Assembly (NCBI RefSeq): GCF_018991925.1
Contig: NW_024736071.1
Location: 8,533,009 to 8,597,008, forward strand
From: Homarus americanus
Taxonomy: Eukaryota > Arthropoda > Malacostraca > Decapoda > Nephropidae
Direction: 5' to 3'
Length of the DNA stretch: 64,000 nt
Under the pieces are notes generated by a model. That model was not told where the DNA came from. It did not search any database and saw only the letters and a program-made list of their open reading frames with translations. This document shows, piece after piece, positions 1 through 11,057 of this stretch. Position numbers and translations under genes: made by a program. Position 1 is the first letter of the stretch, and each line of letters opens with the position of its first letter.

Positions 1-573
1 CATCTGATGGCAATAGTATTATGTCTGTCGTCTGCCTGTTCGTCTGTCTCGTTCACTATGTCGGGTCTCCTGGTACAACACTTCCTTAACCATTCCTGCC
101 GTGATAATGTTTGTTGGACCGACACAAAACGCGACTCGTCCGTTATGTCCTCCGCCCAAAATATCATTCTGTCTCTCAATAATTCGAAACTTTGCAATCA
201 TTCCCATGTGGGGGACAAAATTATGACTGACCCAGACCAGCATGTTCATGTGCCGACAGAAACCCTTAAAAAGAGAGAGAGAGATAAACAGTGAAAAAAT
301 CTATTAGTGTTTGCTCTTAATAATAAAAATAGGAATTAAATAATCATGATGACATTTGCGTCACCAATTAGTGGCGGCCTCGGTGACCAAAATTGTTCCA
401 GAGGTAATTGGATTATCCTAGAGTTTTGCTTTTACGTGTTTTTGCATTAGAGAAACCAGAAAAAATCGATTTTTTCTTGTTTGTTTTTTTCATCTCGATT
501 TTCACTCCACAAAGTGTAGAAATTATATAAGACTTCTCCATGATTATTATTTTCCTTAGGACCAAGTGTGTGT

Positions 574-576
<3 letters not shown>
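1..576. other. Single-copy stretch, no gene recognised
   Basis: Mixed-composition sequence. A 95-codon frame on the plus strand and a 76-codon frame on the minus strand overlap here, but neither shows a recognisable domain, and two overlapping short frames are expected by chance. A short GA run lies near 275-286. No RNA gene or element is seen. Confidence 0.5.

Positions 577-625
<49 letters not shown>
577..625. repeat. (CA)n microsatellite
   Basis: Uninterrupted CA dinucleotide run of about 24 repeats. Confidence 0.98.
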
Positions 626-627
<2 letters not shown>

Positions 628-879
628 TTATGTCACTTACTATGGCAAACATCACATCTAGGCATGAGCCGACAAAGGCGATGTACAGAGCAGAATGATA
701 ACACAGGTGAGATAACACATTACACCTGTAATTATCTTCCCTGGTAATGACGGAGAGACTCATTACATTTTCACTACGAGAGAGACATAGATTCGCACAG
801 AAAAATACAAAAAACTCAAAACAGATTTAGGTACACTTATTTCCCGTGATGATCAGTACCATTAGAATATTTAGTATAA

Positions 880-2183
880 GTGTAAAGGAGTACAGAAAAG
901 GAAGGAGTACAGTTATGGGAGTACAGTAGTAAAGTGTAAAGTGGGAGTACAGTAGTAAAGTGTAAAGTGGAAGTACAGTAGTTAAGTGATAAGTGGGAGT
1001 ACAGTAGTAAAGTGTAAAGTGGGAGTACAGCAGTAAAGTGTAAAGTGGGAGTACAGTAGTTAAGTGTAAAGTGGGAGTACAGTAGTAAAGTGTAAAGTGG
1101 GAGTACAGTAGTTAAGTGTAAAGTGGGAGTACAGTAGTAAAGTGTAAAGTGGGAGTACAGTAGTTAAGTGTAAAAGTAGGTGTAAATTGGGAGTACAGTA
1201 GTAAGTGTAAAGTGGGAGTACAGTAGTAAAGTGTAAAAGTGGGGGTACAGTAGTAAAGTGTAAAGTGGGAGTACAGTAGTAAAGTGTAAAGTAGGGAGTA
1301 CAGTAGTAAAAGTGTAAAGTGGGGTACAGTAGTAAGTGTAAAGTGGAAGTACAGTAGTTAAGTGATAAGTGGGAGTACAGTAGTAAAGTGTAAAGTGGGA
1401 GTACAGCAGTAAAGTGTAAAGTGGGAGTACAGTAGTTAAGTGTAAGTGGAGTACAGTAGTAAAGTGTAAAGTGGGAGTACAGTAGTAAAGTGTAAAGTGG
1501 GAGTACAGTAGTAAAGTGTAAAGTGGGAGTACAGTAGTAAAGTGTAAAGTGGGAGTACAGTAGTAAAGTGTAAAGTGGGAGTACAGTAGTTAAGTGTAAA
1601 GTGGGAGTACAGTAGTAAAGTGTAAAGTGGGAGTACAGTAGTAAAGTGTAAAGTGGGAGTACAGTAGTAAAGTGTAAAGTGGGAGTACAGTAGTAAAGTG
1701 TAAAGTGGGAGTACAGTAGTAAAGTGTAAAGTGGGAGTACAGTAGTAAAGTGGGAGTACAGTAGTAAAGTGTAAAGTGGGAGTACAGTAGTAAAGTGTAA
1801 AGTGGGAGTACAGTAGTAAAGCGTTAAGTGGGAGTACAATAGTTAAGTGATAAGTGGGAGTACAGTAGTTAAGTGATAAGTGGGAGTACAGTAGTAAGGT
1901 GTTAAGTGGGAGTACAGTAGTTAAGTGATAAGTGGGAGTACAGTAGTAAAGTGTAAAGTGGGAGTACAGTAGTTAAGTGTAAAGTGGGAGTACAGTAGTA
2001 AAGTGTAAAGTGGGAGTACAGTAGTAAAGTGTTAAGTGGGAGTACAGTAGTGACGTGTTAAGTGGGAGTACAGTAGTTAAGTGTAAAGTGGGAGTACAGT
2101 AGTGACGTGTTAAGTGGGAGTACAGTAGTTAAGTGTAAAGTGGGAGTACAGTAGTAAAGTGTTAAGTGGGAGTACAGAAGTTA
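880..2183. repeat. 26-bp minisatellite, about 50 copies
   Basis: Tandem array with a 26-bp period read directly; most units contain AAGTGGGAGTACAGTAG followed by TAAAGTGT. Variants include GTTAAGTGATAAG and GTGACGTGTTAAG. Copies near 1470-1740 are almost identical, while both ends are more diverged, as expected when an array homogenises from its centre. A 259-codon minus-strand frame (1060-1839) exists only because no phase of the unit has a stop there; I do not call it a gene. Confidence 0.97.
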
Positions 2184-2613
2184 TAGTATCTTCAGGAATA
2201 AGATCATGAGTTTAGGTTAATAGTTCAGGTACAATAATATCCACATTAACTACATGATCAAAAACGTGAACACATATAACACATGTACACAACAGTTTCC
2301 ACAAGATGACGGTAGAGTGTAGAGGTGTAATACCATACACCAGGTGAGAGGAATGTACACAGGTGATGACTTAACCTAGATACGATAAATTTGTTCTTCA
2401 CTGGAGATGTTGATTCATATAATATTGATCTTGTGTAATGTTTGAGCTGGTATCTTTGTACTTGGAACTATATTTGTACCTGTATATACACCTGTATGTG
2501 CACCTGTACTTATTACCTGTATAAGTACCTGTGCCTTCTGTTGTTTCTAAGTTAAAATTTGATTTGAAGTTTTAAGAAGAAGAATATTAGTGGACGTATT
2601 TATTAAAGTTAAA
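2184..2613. other. Single-copy stretch with an ACCTGT-rich patch
   Basis: No gene. At about 2475-2535 the word ACCTGT occurs five times at 12-16 bp spacing (GTACCTGTATA, CACCTGTATG and similar), a short degenerate tandem repeat. Confidence 0.5.
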
Positions 2614-2775
2614 TCTTCTTCTTCTTCTTCTTCTTCTTCTTCTTCTTCTTCTTCTTCTTTCTTCCCTGTCTTCCTCACTGTTTACCTTCCCATTGTTTCC
2701 CATTTTCCCTCTCTCTTACCTTTTCATATTTTTTTTTTTAATTTTATCGGTTCACTCTCTCTCTCTCTCTCTTTT
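2614..2775. repeat. (TTC)n plus pyrimidine tract
   Basis: A perfect CTT/TTC run from 2614 to about 2659, then a C/T-rich stretch ending in a (CT)n run at about 2754-2771. The strand is almost purine-free for about 110 bp. Confidence 0.95.
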
Positions 2776-3000
2776 GTATTTTATATGATCAAGTAGTTAT
2801 AGTATAGCCAAGAAATACAACGTAGTATAATCAGTGTGTGTATTTTGTAGTATCAAGGAAATGATCAATATTAGATAGACACAAAGGTATACACGATGGA
2901 GGTATACGTAAGCAGTATACATGAAAGTTAGTGTACATGAAAAGTATACCTGTGAGATAGTGTTTATTGAAGGTATACATGAAAAAATATAAGTGGGAAT

Positions 3001-3016
3001 CTCTCTCTCTCACACA

Positions 3017-3066
<50 letters not shown>
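3001..3066. repeat. (CT)n(CA)n microsatellite
   Basis: A short CT run followed by a long CA run with two CATA interruptions. Confidence 0.97.
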
Positions 3067-3071
<5 letters not shown>

Positions 3072-3129
3072 ATGTCACCTGGAACAGAGAGATGCAGTGA
3101 TTGACCCCCAAAACGTTGCATTGCGTAAC

Positions 3130-3850
3130 ATGACAACCCTCCTCACCTCCTCCTCCTTCTCCACCACTCGCTCTCCTTCCTCCTCCTCCACCACTCCCAC
3201 TCGCTCTCCTTCCTCCTCCTCCACCACTCCCACTCGCTCTCCTTCCTCCTCCTCCATCACTCCTACTCCTTCCTCCTCCTCCACTACTCCCACAAGCTTT
3301 CCTTCCTCCTCCTCCACCACTCCCACTCGCTCTCCTTCCTCCTCCTCCACCACTCCCACTCTCACTCCTCCCTCCTTCTCCATCACTCCCACTCCTTATT
3401 ACTTCTCCATTAATCTCATTCCTTTCTCTTCCTCCACCACTTGCATTTCTTCATCCTCCACCACTCCCACTCCTTCCTCCTCCTCCATCACCACTTCCTC
3501 CTTCCTTCTCCTCCACCACCCTCCCTCCTTCCTCCTCCTCCACCACTCCCCTCCTTTATCCTCCATCACTCCCTCCTTCCTCCTCCTCCATCGCTCCCTC
3601 CTTCCGTCTTCTCCACCCCTCCCACTCGCTCTCCTTCCTCCTCCACTCTCCACTTCTTCCTCCCCACCACTCCCTCCTTCCTCCACCACTCCCTCATCAT
3701 TCTCCTCCTCCACCACTCCCTTCTTCCTCCACCACTCCCCTCCTTCCTCCACCACTCCCACTCATTTCTCCTCCTCCACCACTCCCACTTGCCCTCCTTC
3801 CTCTTCGTCCTTCTCCTCCATCACTGCTACCATCACCACCACCTCCATCA
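3130..3850. repeat. Pyrimidine-rich 33-bp minisatellite
   Basis: Array of TCC/TTCC and CCACCACTCCCACTC blocks. The 33-bp period is clear at 3165-3375 and decays downstream. The plus strand is almost purine-free apart from the A of CCAC. Overlapping Ser/Thr/Pro-rich frames (430 codons at 3097-4389; 264 codons at 3441-4235) and Glu/Gly-rich minus frames come from the unit composition and are rejected as genes. Confidence 0.93.
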
Positions 3851-3949
3851 CTTCCTCCTCCACTACAATGACGACTGGCTGCTGCTGCTCCTTCTCCAAC
3901 ACCACCAACTCTACCGTAACCACCAACAACAGCAGCACCAGCAGCGTCA

Positions 3950-4140
3950 CAAACACCACCACTACTACAACCACTACCATTACCACTACTACAACCACTA
4001 CCATTACCACTACTACAACCACTACCATTACCACTACTACAACCACTACCATTACCACTACTACAACCACCAGCATCACCACAAACACCATTACCATCAC
4101 CACTATTACAACCACCAGCACCATCACCACAAACACCACC
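3950..4140. repeat. 24-bp ACC/ACT array
   Basis: Tandem units of 24 bp (ACTACTACAACCACTACC core), perfect at 3961-4070, then blending into CACCA/CATCACCA repeats. Confidence 0.93.
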
Positions 4141-4142
4141 AC

Positions 4143-4795
4143 TGTGAGGGAATTACTACACCACGTGATGCCCCTCATAACACCATCTGTGAGGGAGTTA
4201 CTACACCACGTCAAGTCCCTCATAACACCATCTGAGAATTACACACGTGAGTCCCCTCATAACACCATCTGTGAGGGAGTTACTACACCACGTCAAGTCC
4301 CTCATAACACCATCTGTGAGGGAATTACTACACCACGTGAGGTCCCTCATAACACCATCTGTGAGGGAATTACTACACCACGTGAGTGAGGTCATAACAC
4401 CATCTGTGAGGGAATTACTACACCACGTGAGGTCCCTCATAACACCATCTGTGAGGGAATTACTACACCACGTGAGGCCCCTCATAACACCATCTGTGAG
4501 GGAATTACTACACCACGTCAGGTCCCTCATAACACCATCTGTGAGGGAATTACTACACCACGTCAGGCCCCTCATAACACCATCTGTGAGGGAATTACTA
4601 CACCACGTCAGGTCCCTCATAACACCATCTGTGAGGGAATTCGTACACCACGTGAGGCCCTTCATAACACCATCTGTGAGGGAATTACTACACGTGAGGC
4701 CCCTCATAACACCATCTGTGAGGGAATTACTACACAACATCAGGTACCTCCTAACACCATCTGGGAGAGAGTTACTACACTACGTGTTTGCTGTT
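4143..4795. repeat. 45-bp minisatellite with CACGTG core
   Basis: About 14 units at an exact 45-bp spacing (for example 4441 to 4486). Each carries ACACCATCTGTGAGGGA and TACTACACCACGTGAGG or a CACGTCAGG variant. Because 45 bp is 15 codons and the unit has no stop in several phases, both strands stay open for about 180 codons (plus 4247-4810, minus 4201-4740). The last two units (about 4735-4795) are diverged. Confidence 0.97.
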
Positions 4796-4839
4796 CAACA
4801 CCTACATTAATTTGAATGTTCACTGTATGTTCCTTTACC

Positions 4840-4970
4840 TTTCTCTAATGAAGGCTTTTGTTAAACCACCAATGTATGTAATAAGTCATTTATGTCCAAT
4901 GTATATTTTCAGCCTTCGGGCTGCAGAACTTTTTCAATAAACCGTTAATTATTATTATTATTATTATTAC
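4840..4970 (+). mobile_element. LINE-like 3' end with (ATT)n tail
   Basis: The segment ends with TGTATATTTTC, a perfect hairpin CAGCC-TTCG-GGCTG at about 4910-4925, an AATAAA polyadenylation-like signal, AAACCGTTA and an (ATT)n tail. A reverse-oriented copy of the same terminal order lies at 39631-39790. Known for non-LTR elements: 3' terminal stem-loops next to a simple-repeat tail are recognition sites for reverse transcription. Assignment to a LINE or a LINE-dependent SINE is inference; the 5' extent is unknown and only the last ~60 bp are shared. Confidence 0.7.
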
Positions 4971-5035
4971 TACAACCACCAGCATCACCATCATCACCAC
5001 TACAACAACCACCACCACCACCACCACCCTATGAA
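4971..5035. repeat. Short ACC/ATC trinucleotide tract
   Basis: CACCACCATCATCACC-type repeats directly after the (ATT)n tail, probably a secondary expansion. Confidence 0.8.
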
Positions 5036-5385
5036 CGTATATAATAATTTCTTCAAAAACCATTATCATCCACTAAATAATTTTCATCATTGGTATTATA
5101 ACAAATTGTATACACGTGAAGTAATATCACACACACACGAACGCCACATCACAACGGTAGAGAAATAAACCCGTGTAATGTATTATTGATTGGTTTAATG
5201 ATGTGTGGATAACATAAAACGATATTATAGATAAGAACGGCAAATTAGAACGATAGAAAATACACCTGTTGAACGTATTTTCGTACTTATATATACGTTC
5301 AATTACGGACAGCGGCGTATTTCACAGGTAAGTATACACCTCACACAGGTAAAAAAAAAAACCTGGGGATAATCAACAAGTAAGA

Positions 5386-5388
<3 letters not shown>
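5036..5388. other. Single-copy AT-rich stretch
   Basis: No gene or known element. AT-rich sequence with scattered CACCTGT/ACAGGT words. Confidence 0.4.

Positions 5389-5460
<72 letters not shown>
5389..5460. repeat. (CA)n microsatellite
   Basis: Uninterrupted 72-bp CA run. Confidence 0.99.
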
Positions 5461-5462
<2 letters not shown>

Positions 5463-5639
5463 TCTAGATTCTCAAGGGTCAGTACAATTTTTTTTCTTTT
5501 ACCTCAATTTGTTACAACACGACGCTGGCGGATATAATGGCGAGAAAATGGTACTAAGACTGGACCTTAACCAGATAGCTTGTCTTAGCAAGAAGATGTT
5601 GACGAAAGAATCTTTTATAACCGGATTTTGGGGAGAAAA

Positions 5640-6040
5640 TCTGTGTACGCTGTGAGGAAAGGAGGGAGAGGTAGGGAGATGTGGAGGAAAGGAGGGACAA
5701 GAAGGAAGGGAGATGCAGGGAAGGGGGGAAGAAGATAGGGGATAAGGGAGGGGGAAGAGGATAAGGGAGAAGGGGAGATGGAGAGAGAGATATGGTGCAG
5801 GGAAGAGAGAGGTAGGAAGGATTGGCGGGGGGGAGATGCAGGGAGTGAGGGAGAGGCTAAGGGAGAGACCGAGAGGGAGGGAGGGAAGGGGAGGCTAAGA
5901 GAGAGAGGGAGAGGATGGGAGGGAGGAGAGAGCATCAATGACCTCTCTCTCACTTGAGCGTCACTCAAATAAGACTAAGAAGTAGTGAGAGAGAGAGTCC
6001 TTTATGGCAGGTATAAGGGAGAGAGGTCAGTTCCTCTCTA
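5640..6040. repeat. Purine-rich GGGA/GAGA tract
   Basis: About 330 bp (5650-5980) of almost pure A/G sequence made of GGGAGA, GAAGG and GGGAGG blocks. A weak period cannot be fixed by eye. The complementary Pro/Ser/Leu frame at 5615-5968 is compositional. Confidence 0.9.
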
Positions 6041-6896
6041 CAAATGCAGGTATGTTAGTCCAGCCTCCCACCATTATCATTAATACCTTTCACATTCTTT
6101 CGGCTTTTTTATCCTTGTAAATTCTCTCTTTACCGCCACTTTCCACCGCGTCCCCCTCCTGCTCCTCCTCCCTCGTTGTTGCATGTGGTGTTACCTTGCC
6201 CCCGAATAAGACAGTAGAATACACAAGTTTCCGGGTAAAGAAATAATGACAGTTGTCGAATGGTAAGGAAACCAAGTCACAACTCATTGAAAAAGGATCT
6301 GAATGATATATTGTGGAGAATGTTGCTGATGATCTAAGGGCAACGGACGTAGTGATACGAAAATTATTGTCTCTCCACCTATTTTTTTTTTCTGTTCTAC
6401 CGTCCAACAAATTTACAATAACTAGACGATAGACATCTAAAAAAAAAAAAACCGTCACCACACCCTTCACAAAACACTAAATCATCATTCATTATAAGTA
6501 AAAATCTAAAAAAAAAATGGTGCCCCCCTACCCACCATATATGGAAACGTATAGTAAAAACAAGAGACGTCAACAAGCTATCTGGGCCGGGTATCATACG
6601 GCTGGCAGCGACGACGCCTGTGTTTTTTTTTCTGCCAAACAATGAGCAGCTTATCATCGTCCCTGGTTATATGGTATCGGGTAAAAATGAATGCAGCTTT
6701 GTGACTCGCATAAATAATGAACTTTGAAGACAGGATTCTCTTGATACTGGTTATATGGCTAAGGGATTAGTGCTAATGCTCGTCTGTCTGTCTGTCTCTC
6801 TCTCTTTATTTCTCTTTTCTCTCTAATTGTGCGGGGTTTTTTTACCATTCGAATTAAAAGTATTACATAATTATAAATAAACGGATCTATACATAA
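6041..6896. other. Single-copy stretch, no gene recognised
   Basis: Mixed composition with several poly-A and poly-T runs of 8-12. Minus-strand frames of 126 and 86 codons (6090-6657) overlap each other and show no domain. Confidence 0.4.
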
Positions 6897-6924
6897 TCAC
6901 ACACACACACACACACACACACAT
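6897..6924. repeat. (CA)n microsatellite
   Basis: Short uninterrupted CA run. Confidence 0.97.
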
Positions 6925-7173
6925 TGGATACAGGCCACGGGGATAGTCGTTGATAATTGAAATTGATGAAACAGGGAATTTCCATATGAGTGATGGTGAG
7001 GGTCAATATACAGTCTCTGGGATCACCGTCGCTCGCCGGGGTGAACACTGCCAAGCCTTGACGCTGTTGCTGCTCCTCTTCTCACGCCTGATTCTCCAAA
7101 AGTGCGTCAAACTTGGTCATTTACGCTCTGACACAAATGGTGTCGGAATTCCACTGAGACTCCTGACGCGTAA

Positions 7174-7176
<3 letters not shown>
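6925..7176. other. Single-copy stretch, doubtful reading frame
   Basis: A plus frame from 6950 runs 147 codons but passes through the following TG microsatellite. Its first ~70 residues (MIIEIDETGNFHMSDGEGQ onward) match no family I recognise. It could be a decayed exon or chance. Confidence 0.2.
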
Positions 7177-7228
<52 letters not shown>

Positions 7229-7241
7229 AGAGAGAGAGAGA
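7177..7241. repeat. (TG)n(GA)n compound microsatellite
   Basis: TG run to about 7222, then a GA run to about 7241. Confidence 0.98.
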
Positions 7242-7619
7242 GTGGGCGAGACAGACATAAACAAAGAGAGATGGGTGGAGGCCACGCCTTAGGCCTGTCA
7301 AGATGGAGCAGCATATCAAATGCTATTCTTGCTGCAAAGGCTCACCGTGCAGACGTACAGCAGCGTGTTGTTGTGAGTAGTACAGGTATGTAGTTGTTCT
7401 GTGTAATACAGTAGATGGATGTTATGGGTACCACAACCGGAAGTTATGACAGTTATGGACTTTACAACAGATGATTGTTCTAGGCATCACAGCAGTACTC
7501 GTTGCAACAGTGGTCATGCAACAAGGGTCGCACAGCAGGTAGCCACAGCTGTAGAAGGGACGCACGAGTCAAGTGTCACCGCCCTGGGGACTCGGGTAAC
7601 GCATCTGAATATAAGAACC
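7242..7619. other. Single-copy stretch
   Basis: No gene recognised; a 73-codon plus frame at 7419 has no visible domain. Confidence 0.35.
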
Positions 7620-7790
7620 GAATCGATTTTTGTCCCCTGAATACTGATTAAGATGGAGGTCTCCACAACCCGACGCTGCCCACCAAGCTTCTTATTACCT
7701 GTATGAGTTCTCAGTGACGGACATAACTACCTCGAGGATTCGAACCCGGGTCCTCATACACTAGGACTAGTTATTATTTTACCAAGAATT
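7620..7790 (-). mobile_element. tRNA-derived SINE fragment
   Basis: Read on the minus strand, the head aligns with the tRNA-like head of the SINE at 59917-60273: TGGTAAAATAATAACTAG, then a short gap, then GAGGACCCGGGTTCGAATCC. The second part contains a consensus-like pol III B box (GGTTCGAATCC; plus-strand 7736-7746). The A-box region is eroded. Downstream body sequence on the minus strand does not visibly match the other copies, so this may be a different SINE subfamily sharing the same tRNA ancestor. Inference from tRNA motifs only. Confidence 0.6.
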
Positions 7791-8464
7791 CTTATTAGTT
7801 GTAAAATATCCAAAATTATAAATAGCTGTAAAAAAAATTGAATGTGAAATATACAAGTATGTTATTAATTACGAGATATCCCCCCAAAATTAAACTATGT
7901 TGCTTTTGTTTGTGATTTACAAAGTATATCTAGACCTTGATAACCAACAAGTTATTATCCAAGATATGCATTAACAGGTGTAACAATTATCCAAAAGAAT
8001 AACAAGTTCGATTATCCAATTAGAAAACCAGTTAACCATGACGTAGTTAACCACATTACAGGTGTTTGACGTCAGATAACTGTCATGGGGAAACAATTGG
8101 AGTTTTGACGAGTTACCAGTAATTTAATTCAAGTTTTAGCCACTGGACGCTGGTGGTAGTGTCTAGGATACACTTGACTGGGCTGTGTACTGGAGGCTGC
8201 TACGATTATACTGATAAAAGGATGTTGTGTTCTTTATCCCAAGCTAAATATTCTAAATCCAGTTAAGAGGTTTATCTAGAATCAGATTATTCTGGTTAAC
8301 TACAGTGAGCGGTGATGTCTCTTAAGGCTCTGTGTGTGTGTGTGTGTCTTGGAGAATGGCAGACATGACGTGTTGGCGTGGGGGTCGTGGGTCGTTGAAG
8401 GAATGGGAGGAAATGGATGAGTGATAAAGTGATATAATATAAGAAAGCTTTGGTCAGGGCGTCG
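7791..8464. other. Single-copy AT-rich stretch
   Basis: No gene or element recognised. A short TG run lies at about 8331-8346 just before the next array. Confidence 0.4.
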
Positions 8465-9612
8465 AGACGTGGGAGCTGGTGTGTAGGCATGGGAGCTGGT
8501 GTGTAGGCATGGGAGCTGGTGTGTAGGCATGGGAGCTGGTGTGTAGGCATGGGAGCTGTGTAGACATGGGAGCTGGTGTGGGCATGGGAGCTGGTGTGTG
8601 AGCATGGGAGCTGGTGTAGGCATGGGGAGCTGGTGTGTAGGCATGGGAGCTGTGTGTGAGGCATGGGAGCTGGGTGTGTAAGCATGGAGCTGGTGTGTAG
8701 GCATGGGAGCTGGTGTGTAGGCATGGGAGCATGGGAGCTGTGTGTGGGCATGGGGATGGGAGCATGGGAGCTGGTGTGTAGACATGGGAGCTGGTGTGTA
8801 TGGGAGCTGGTGTGTAGGCATGGCATGGGAGGCATGGGGTGGTGTAGACATGGGAGCTGGTGTGTGTAGCATGGGAGCTGGTGTGAATGGGAGCTGGTGT
8901 GTAGGCATGGGAGTTGGTGTGTGAACATGGAGCTGGTGGTGTGATTGTGTGACAGCTGGTGGTGTGTAGGCATGGGAGCTGGTGTGTGGGCTGGTGTGTG
9001 ACATGGGAGCTGGTGTGTAGGCATGGGAGCTGGTGTGTAGGCATGGGAGGAGCTGGTGTGTGCATGGGATGGGTGTGGGCATGGGAGCTGGTGTGTAGGC
9101 ATGGGAGCTGGTGTGTAGGATGGAGCTATGTAGGCATGGCAGGCATGGGAGCTGGTGTGTGGGCATGCTGGTGTGTAGGCATGGGAGCTGGGTGGGCATG
9201 GAGCTGGTGTGGGGCATGGAGCTGGTGTGGGTGGCATGGGGGCTGGTGTGTACATGGGAGCTGGTGTGTAGGCATGGGAGGTGGTGTGGGCATGGGGGGC
9301 ATGGAGCTGGTGTGAGCATGGGGAGCTGGTGTGTGGGTGGGAGCTGGTGTGTGTGGGCATGGGAGCTGGTGTGTGCAGGGGCATGGGGGTGATGGAGCTT
9401 GTGTAGGCATGCTGGTGTGTGGCATGGCTGGCTGTGTAGGATGGGAGCTGGTGTGTAGGCATGGAGCTGTGTAATGGGAGCTGTGTGTGGGGCATGGGAG
9501 CTGGTGTGTAGGCATGGGATATGAGCTGGTGTGTGGGAGCATGGGAGAGTGGTGGGCTGGTGGTGTGTGTAGGCATGGGAGCTGGCGTGTGGGCATGGGA
9601 TGGGCGTTGGTG
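8465..9612. repeat. 20-bp minisatellite, about 55 units
   Basis: Tandem units of GGCATGGGAGCTGGTGTGTA (20 bp; for example 8471 to 8491). The first units are perfect, while the middle and distal parts carry many 1-8 bp indels, so all three minus frames stay open as His/Pro/Ser/Thr-rich frames up to 536 codons (8296-9906). They are periodicity artefacts: neighbouring units shift frame freely, which selection on a protein would not allow. Confidence 0.97.
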
Positions 9613-10010
9613 ATTAGTTGTTAGTGTAAAGTGCGGACGGGGCAAGGGAGGGAATGAAAGGCCTGAGGTCGAAGAAGGGTATGGAAGGGAAGGAAGGGGA
9701 GGGTAAAGTAAATGAAAGTGAAAGGGAAGTACGAAGAAGGAAGAGAGCTGGACGGATGGAAAGGCAGTTATAGAGATATAGGAGTATAGAGGGAGAGAGG
9801 GAGAGAAGGCAGGGAGGGAGGAAGGGAGGTAGAGAAGAAGGGGGAGAGGAACGGAGGTAAGAAAGGGGGAGGTAGGGGAGAATGACGGGGAGAGGGTGAG
9901 AAACAAGAAAGGGAAGGAATAAGGGCTTGGAGAGAGGTAGGTGAGAAGAAGGGTTGGGAGGGAGGGAGGGGGGAAAGGGAGGGAAAGAAGGAGGGAGGGA
10001 GGGGCGAATA
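9613..10010. repeat. Purine-rich GGGA/GAAG tract
   Basis: About 400 bp of almost pure A/G sequence (GGGAGGGAAGGAGG-like) directly after the 20-bp array. Confidence 0.9.
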
Positions 10011-10303
10011 CTCATCAGTAAAGCGCGTAATAAACTGCCCGTCTTCCCCCTCAACCCTTGAAGGATATAATTTTATATGCTCTTATACACATAGATAGTA
10101 GGTAGTAGGTAGTAGGCAGCTATCAAACAGGGAGGAACTACCGCCTGGGAAGATATTGGAAGCATAAAGTGGTGTCTAATGGTAGGCCCTGCTGCCATAT
10201 GGCATCACAAAAATTTTGACCAAGTTCAAGGTTGCTCATCTGACTTTCTGCCTCATTAACACACAAATGCAGGGTCTCAATTGTTTCTCTTACTATTGAC
10301 AAC

Positions 10304-10404
<101 letters not shown>

Positions 10405-10408
10405 TGTT

Positions 10409-10491
10409 AATTTCACATCTTCAGGGGTGAGTACAGACTAAGAGTATACCTTGTTTTGTACTTCTAGTCTGTACTCACCTGAATGTGAATT
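10409..10491. repeat. Imperfect inverted repeat between two TA tracts
   Basis: Left arm 10409-10446 and right arm 10459-10491 are near reverse complements sharing GAGTACAGACTA and its complement TAGTCTGTACTC, with AATTTCACAT matching ATGTGAATT at the outer ends. A 12-nt loop separates them. Long TA runs lie 7 bp to the left and about 67 bp to the right. Possible origins are a fold-back element, a MITE relic or a recombination product. Confidence 0.85.
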
Positions 10492-10555
10492 ACACGAAAG
10501 GCTTGTGTTTTTCTTTCTATATGCTACCTAGATCACGCGCACCTACAGTGATTTA

Positions 10556-10706
<151 letters not shown>

Positions 10707-10803
10707 TGTTTCTCACTTTTGATCTTTTTTTTTAATTTTTGTATATATTTATTATTATTATTTCATTATTATTTTTATTTTGTTTTGATTTATTTTTATT
10801 AAA

Positions 10804-10804
<1 letters not shown>

Positions 10805-10890
<86 letters not shown>
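10805..10890. repeat. (ATT)n microsatellite
   Basis: 86-bp ATT run. Unlike 4950 and 39700, no AAACCGTTA-type LINE tail borders it. Confidence 0.98.
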
Positions 10891-10892
<2 letters not shown>

Positions 10893-10995
10893 TTTTGCTC
10901 CCAGGCTCTGATGTGGGTCAGTGACCTGTGCCCGGGTGGACTAATACCTGTAAAAGAAAAAAATTACAATATACATACCTATGTATAAATACGTA

Positions 10996-11057
10996 CCGTA
11001 AGGCAGGGTATTTGGGTACATCATGGGGTAATTGGGCCACTATTAAGTTAATGCCAT
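10996..11057 (+). repeat. Subterminal direct repeat, copy 1
   Basis: Contains CCGTAAGG, GGGTA, TTGGG, GGGGTAATTGGGCC and TATTAAGTTAATGC. The order CCGTAAGG / GGTAAATGGG / TATTAAT / ATGC recurs at 11376-11418, upstream of the transposase remnant. Possibly promoter or transposase-binding repeats of that element. Confidence 0.6.

Noticed and set aside
1060..1839. 259-codon repeat protein on the minus strand
   Set aside because: The 26-bp unit is not a multiple of three; the frame persists only because no phase contains a stop.
3097..4389. 430-codon Ser/Thr-rich frame resembling a mucin
   Set aside because: It spans three different tandem arrays with different periods, and competing open frames exist on both strands.
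8296..9906. 536-codon His/Pro/Ser/Thr minus-strand frame
   Set aside because: It is the 20-bp array plus a purine tract read in a stop-free phase; indels between units shift the frame repeatedly.
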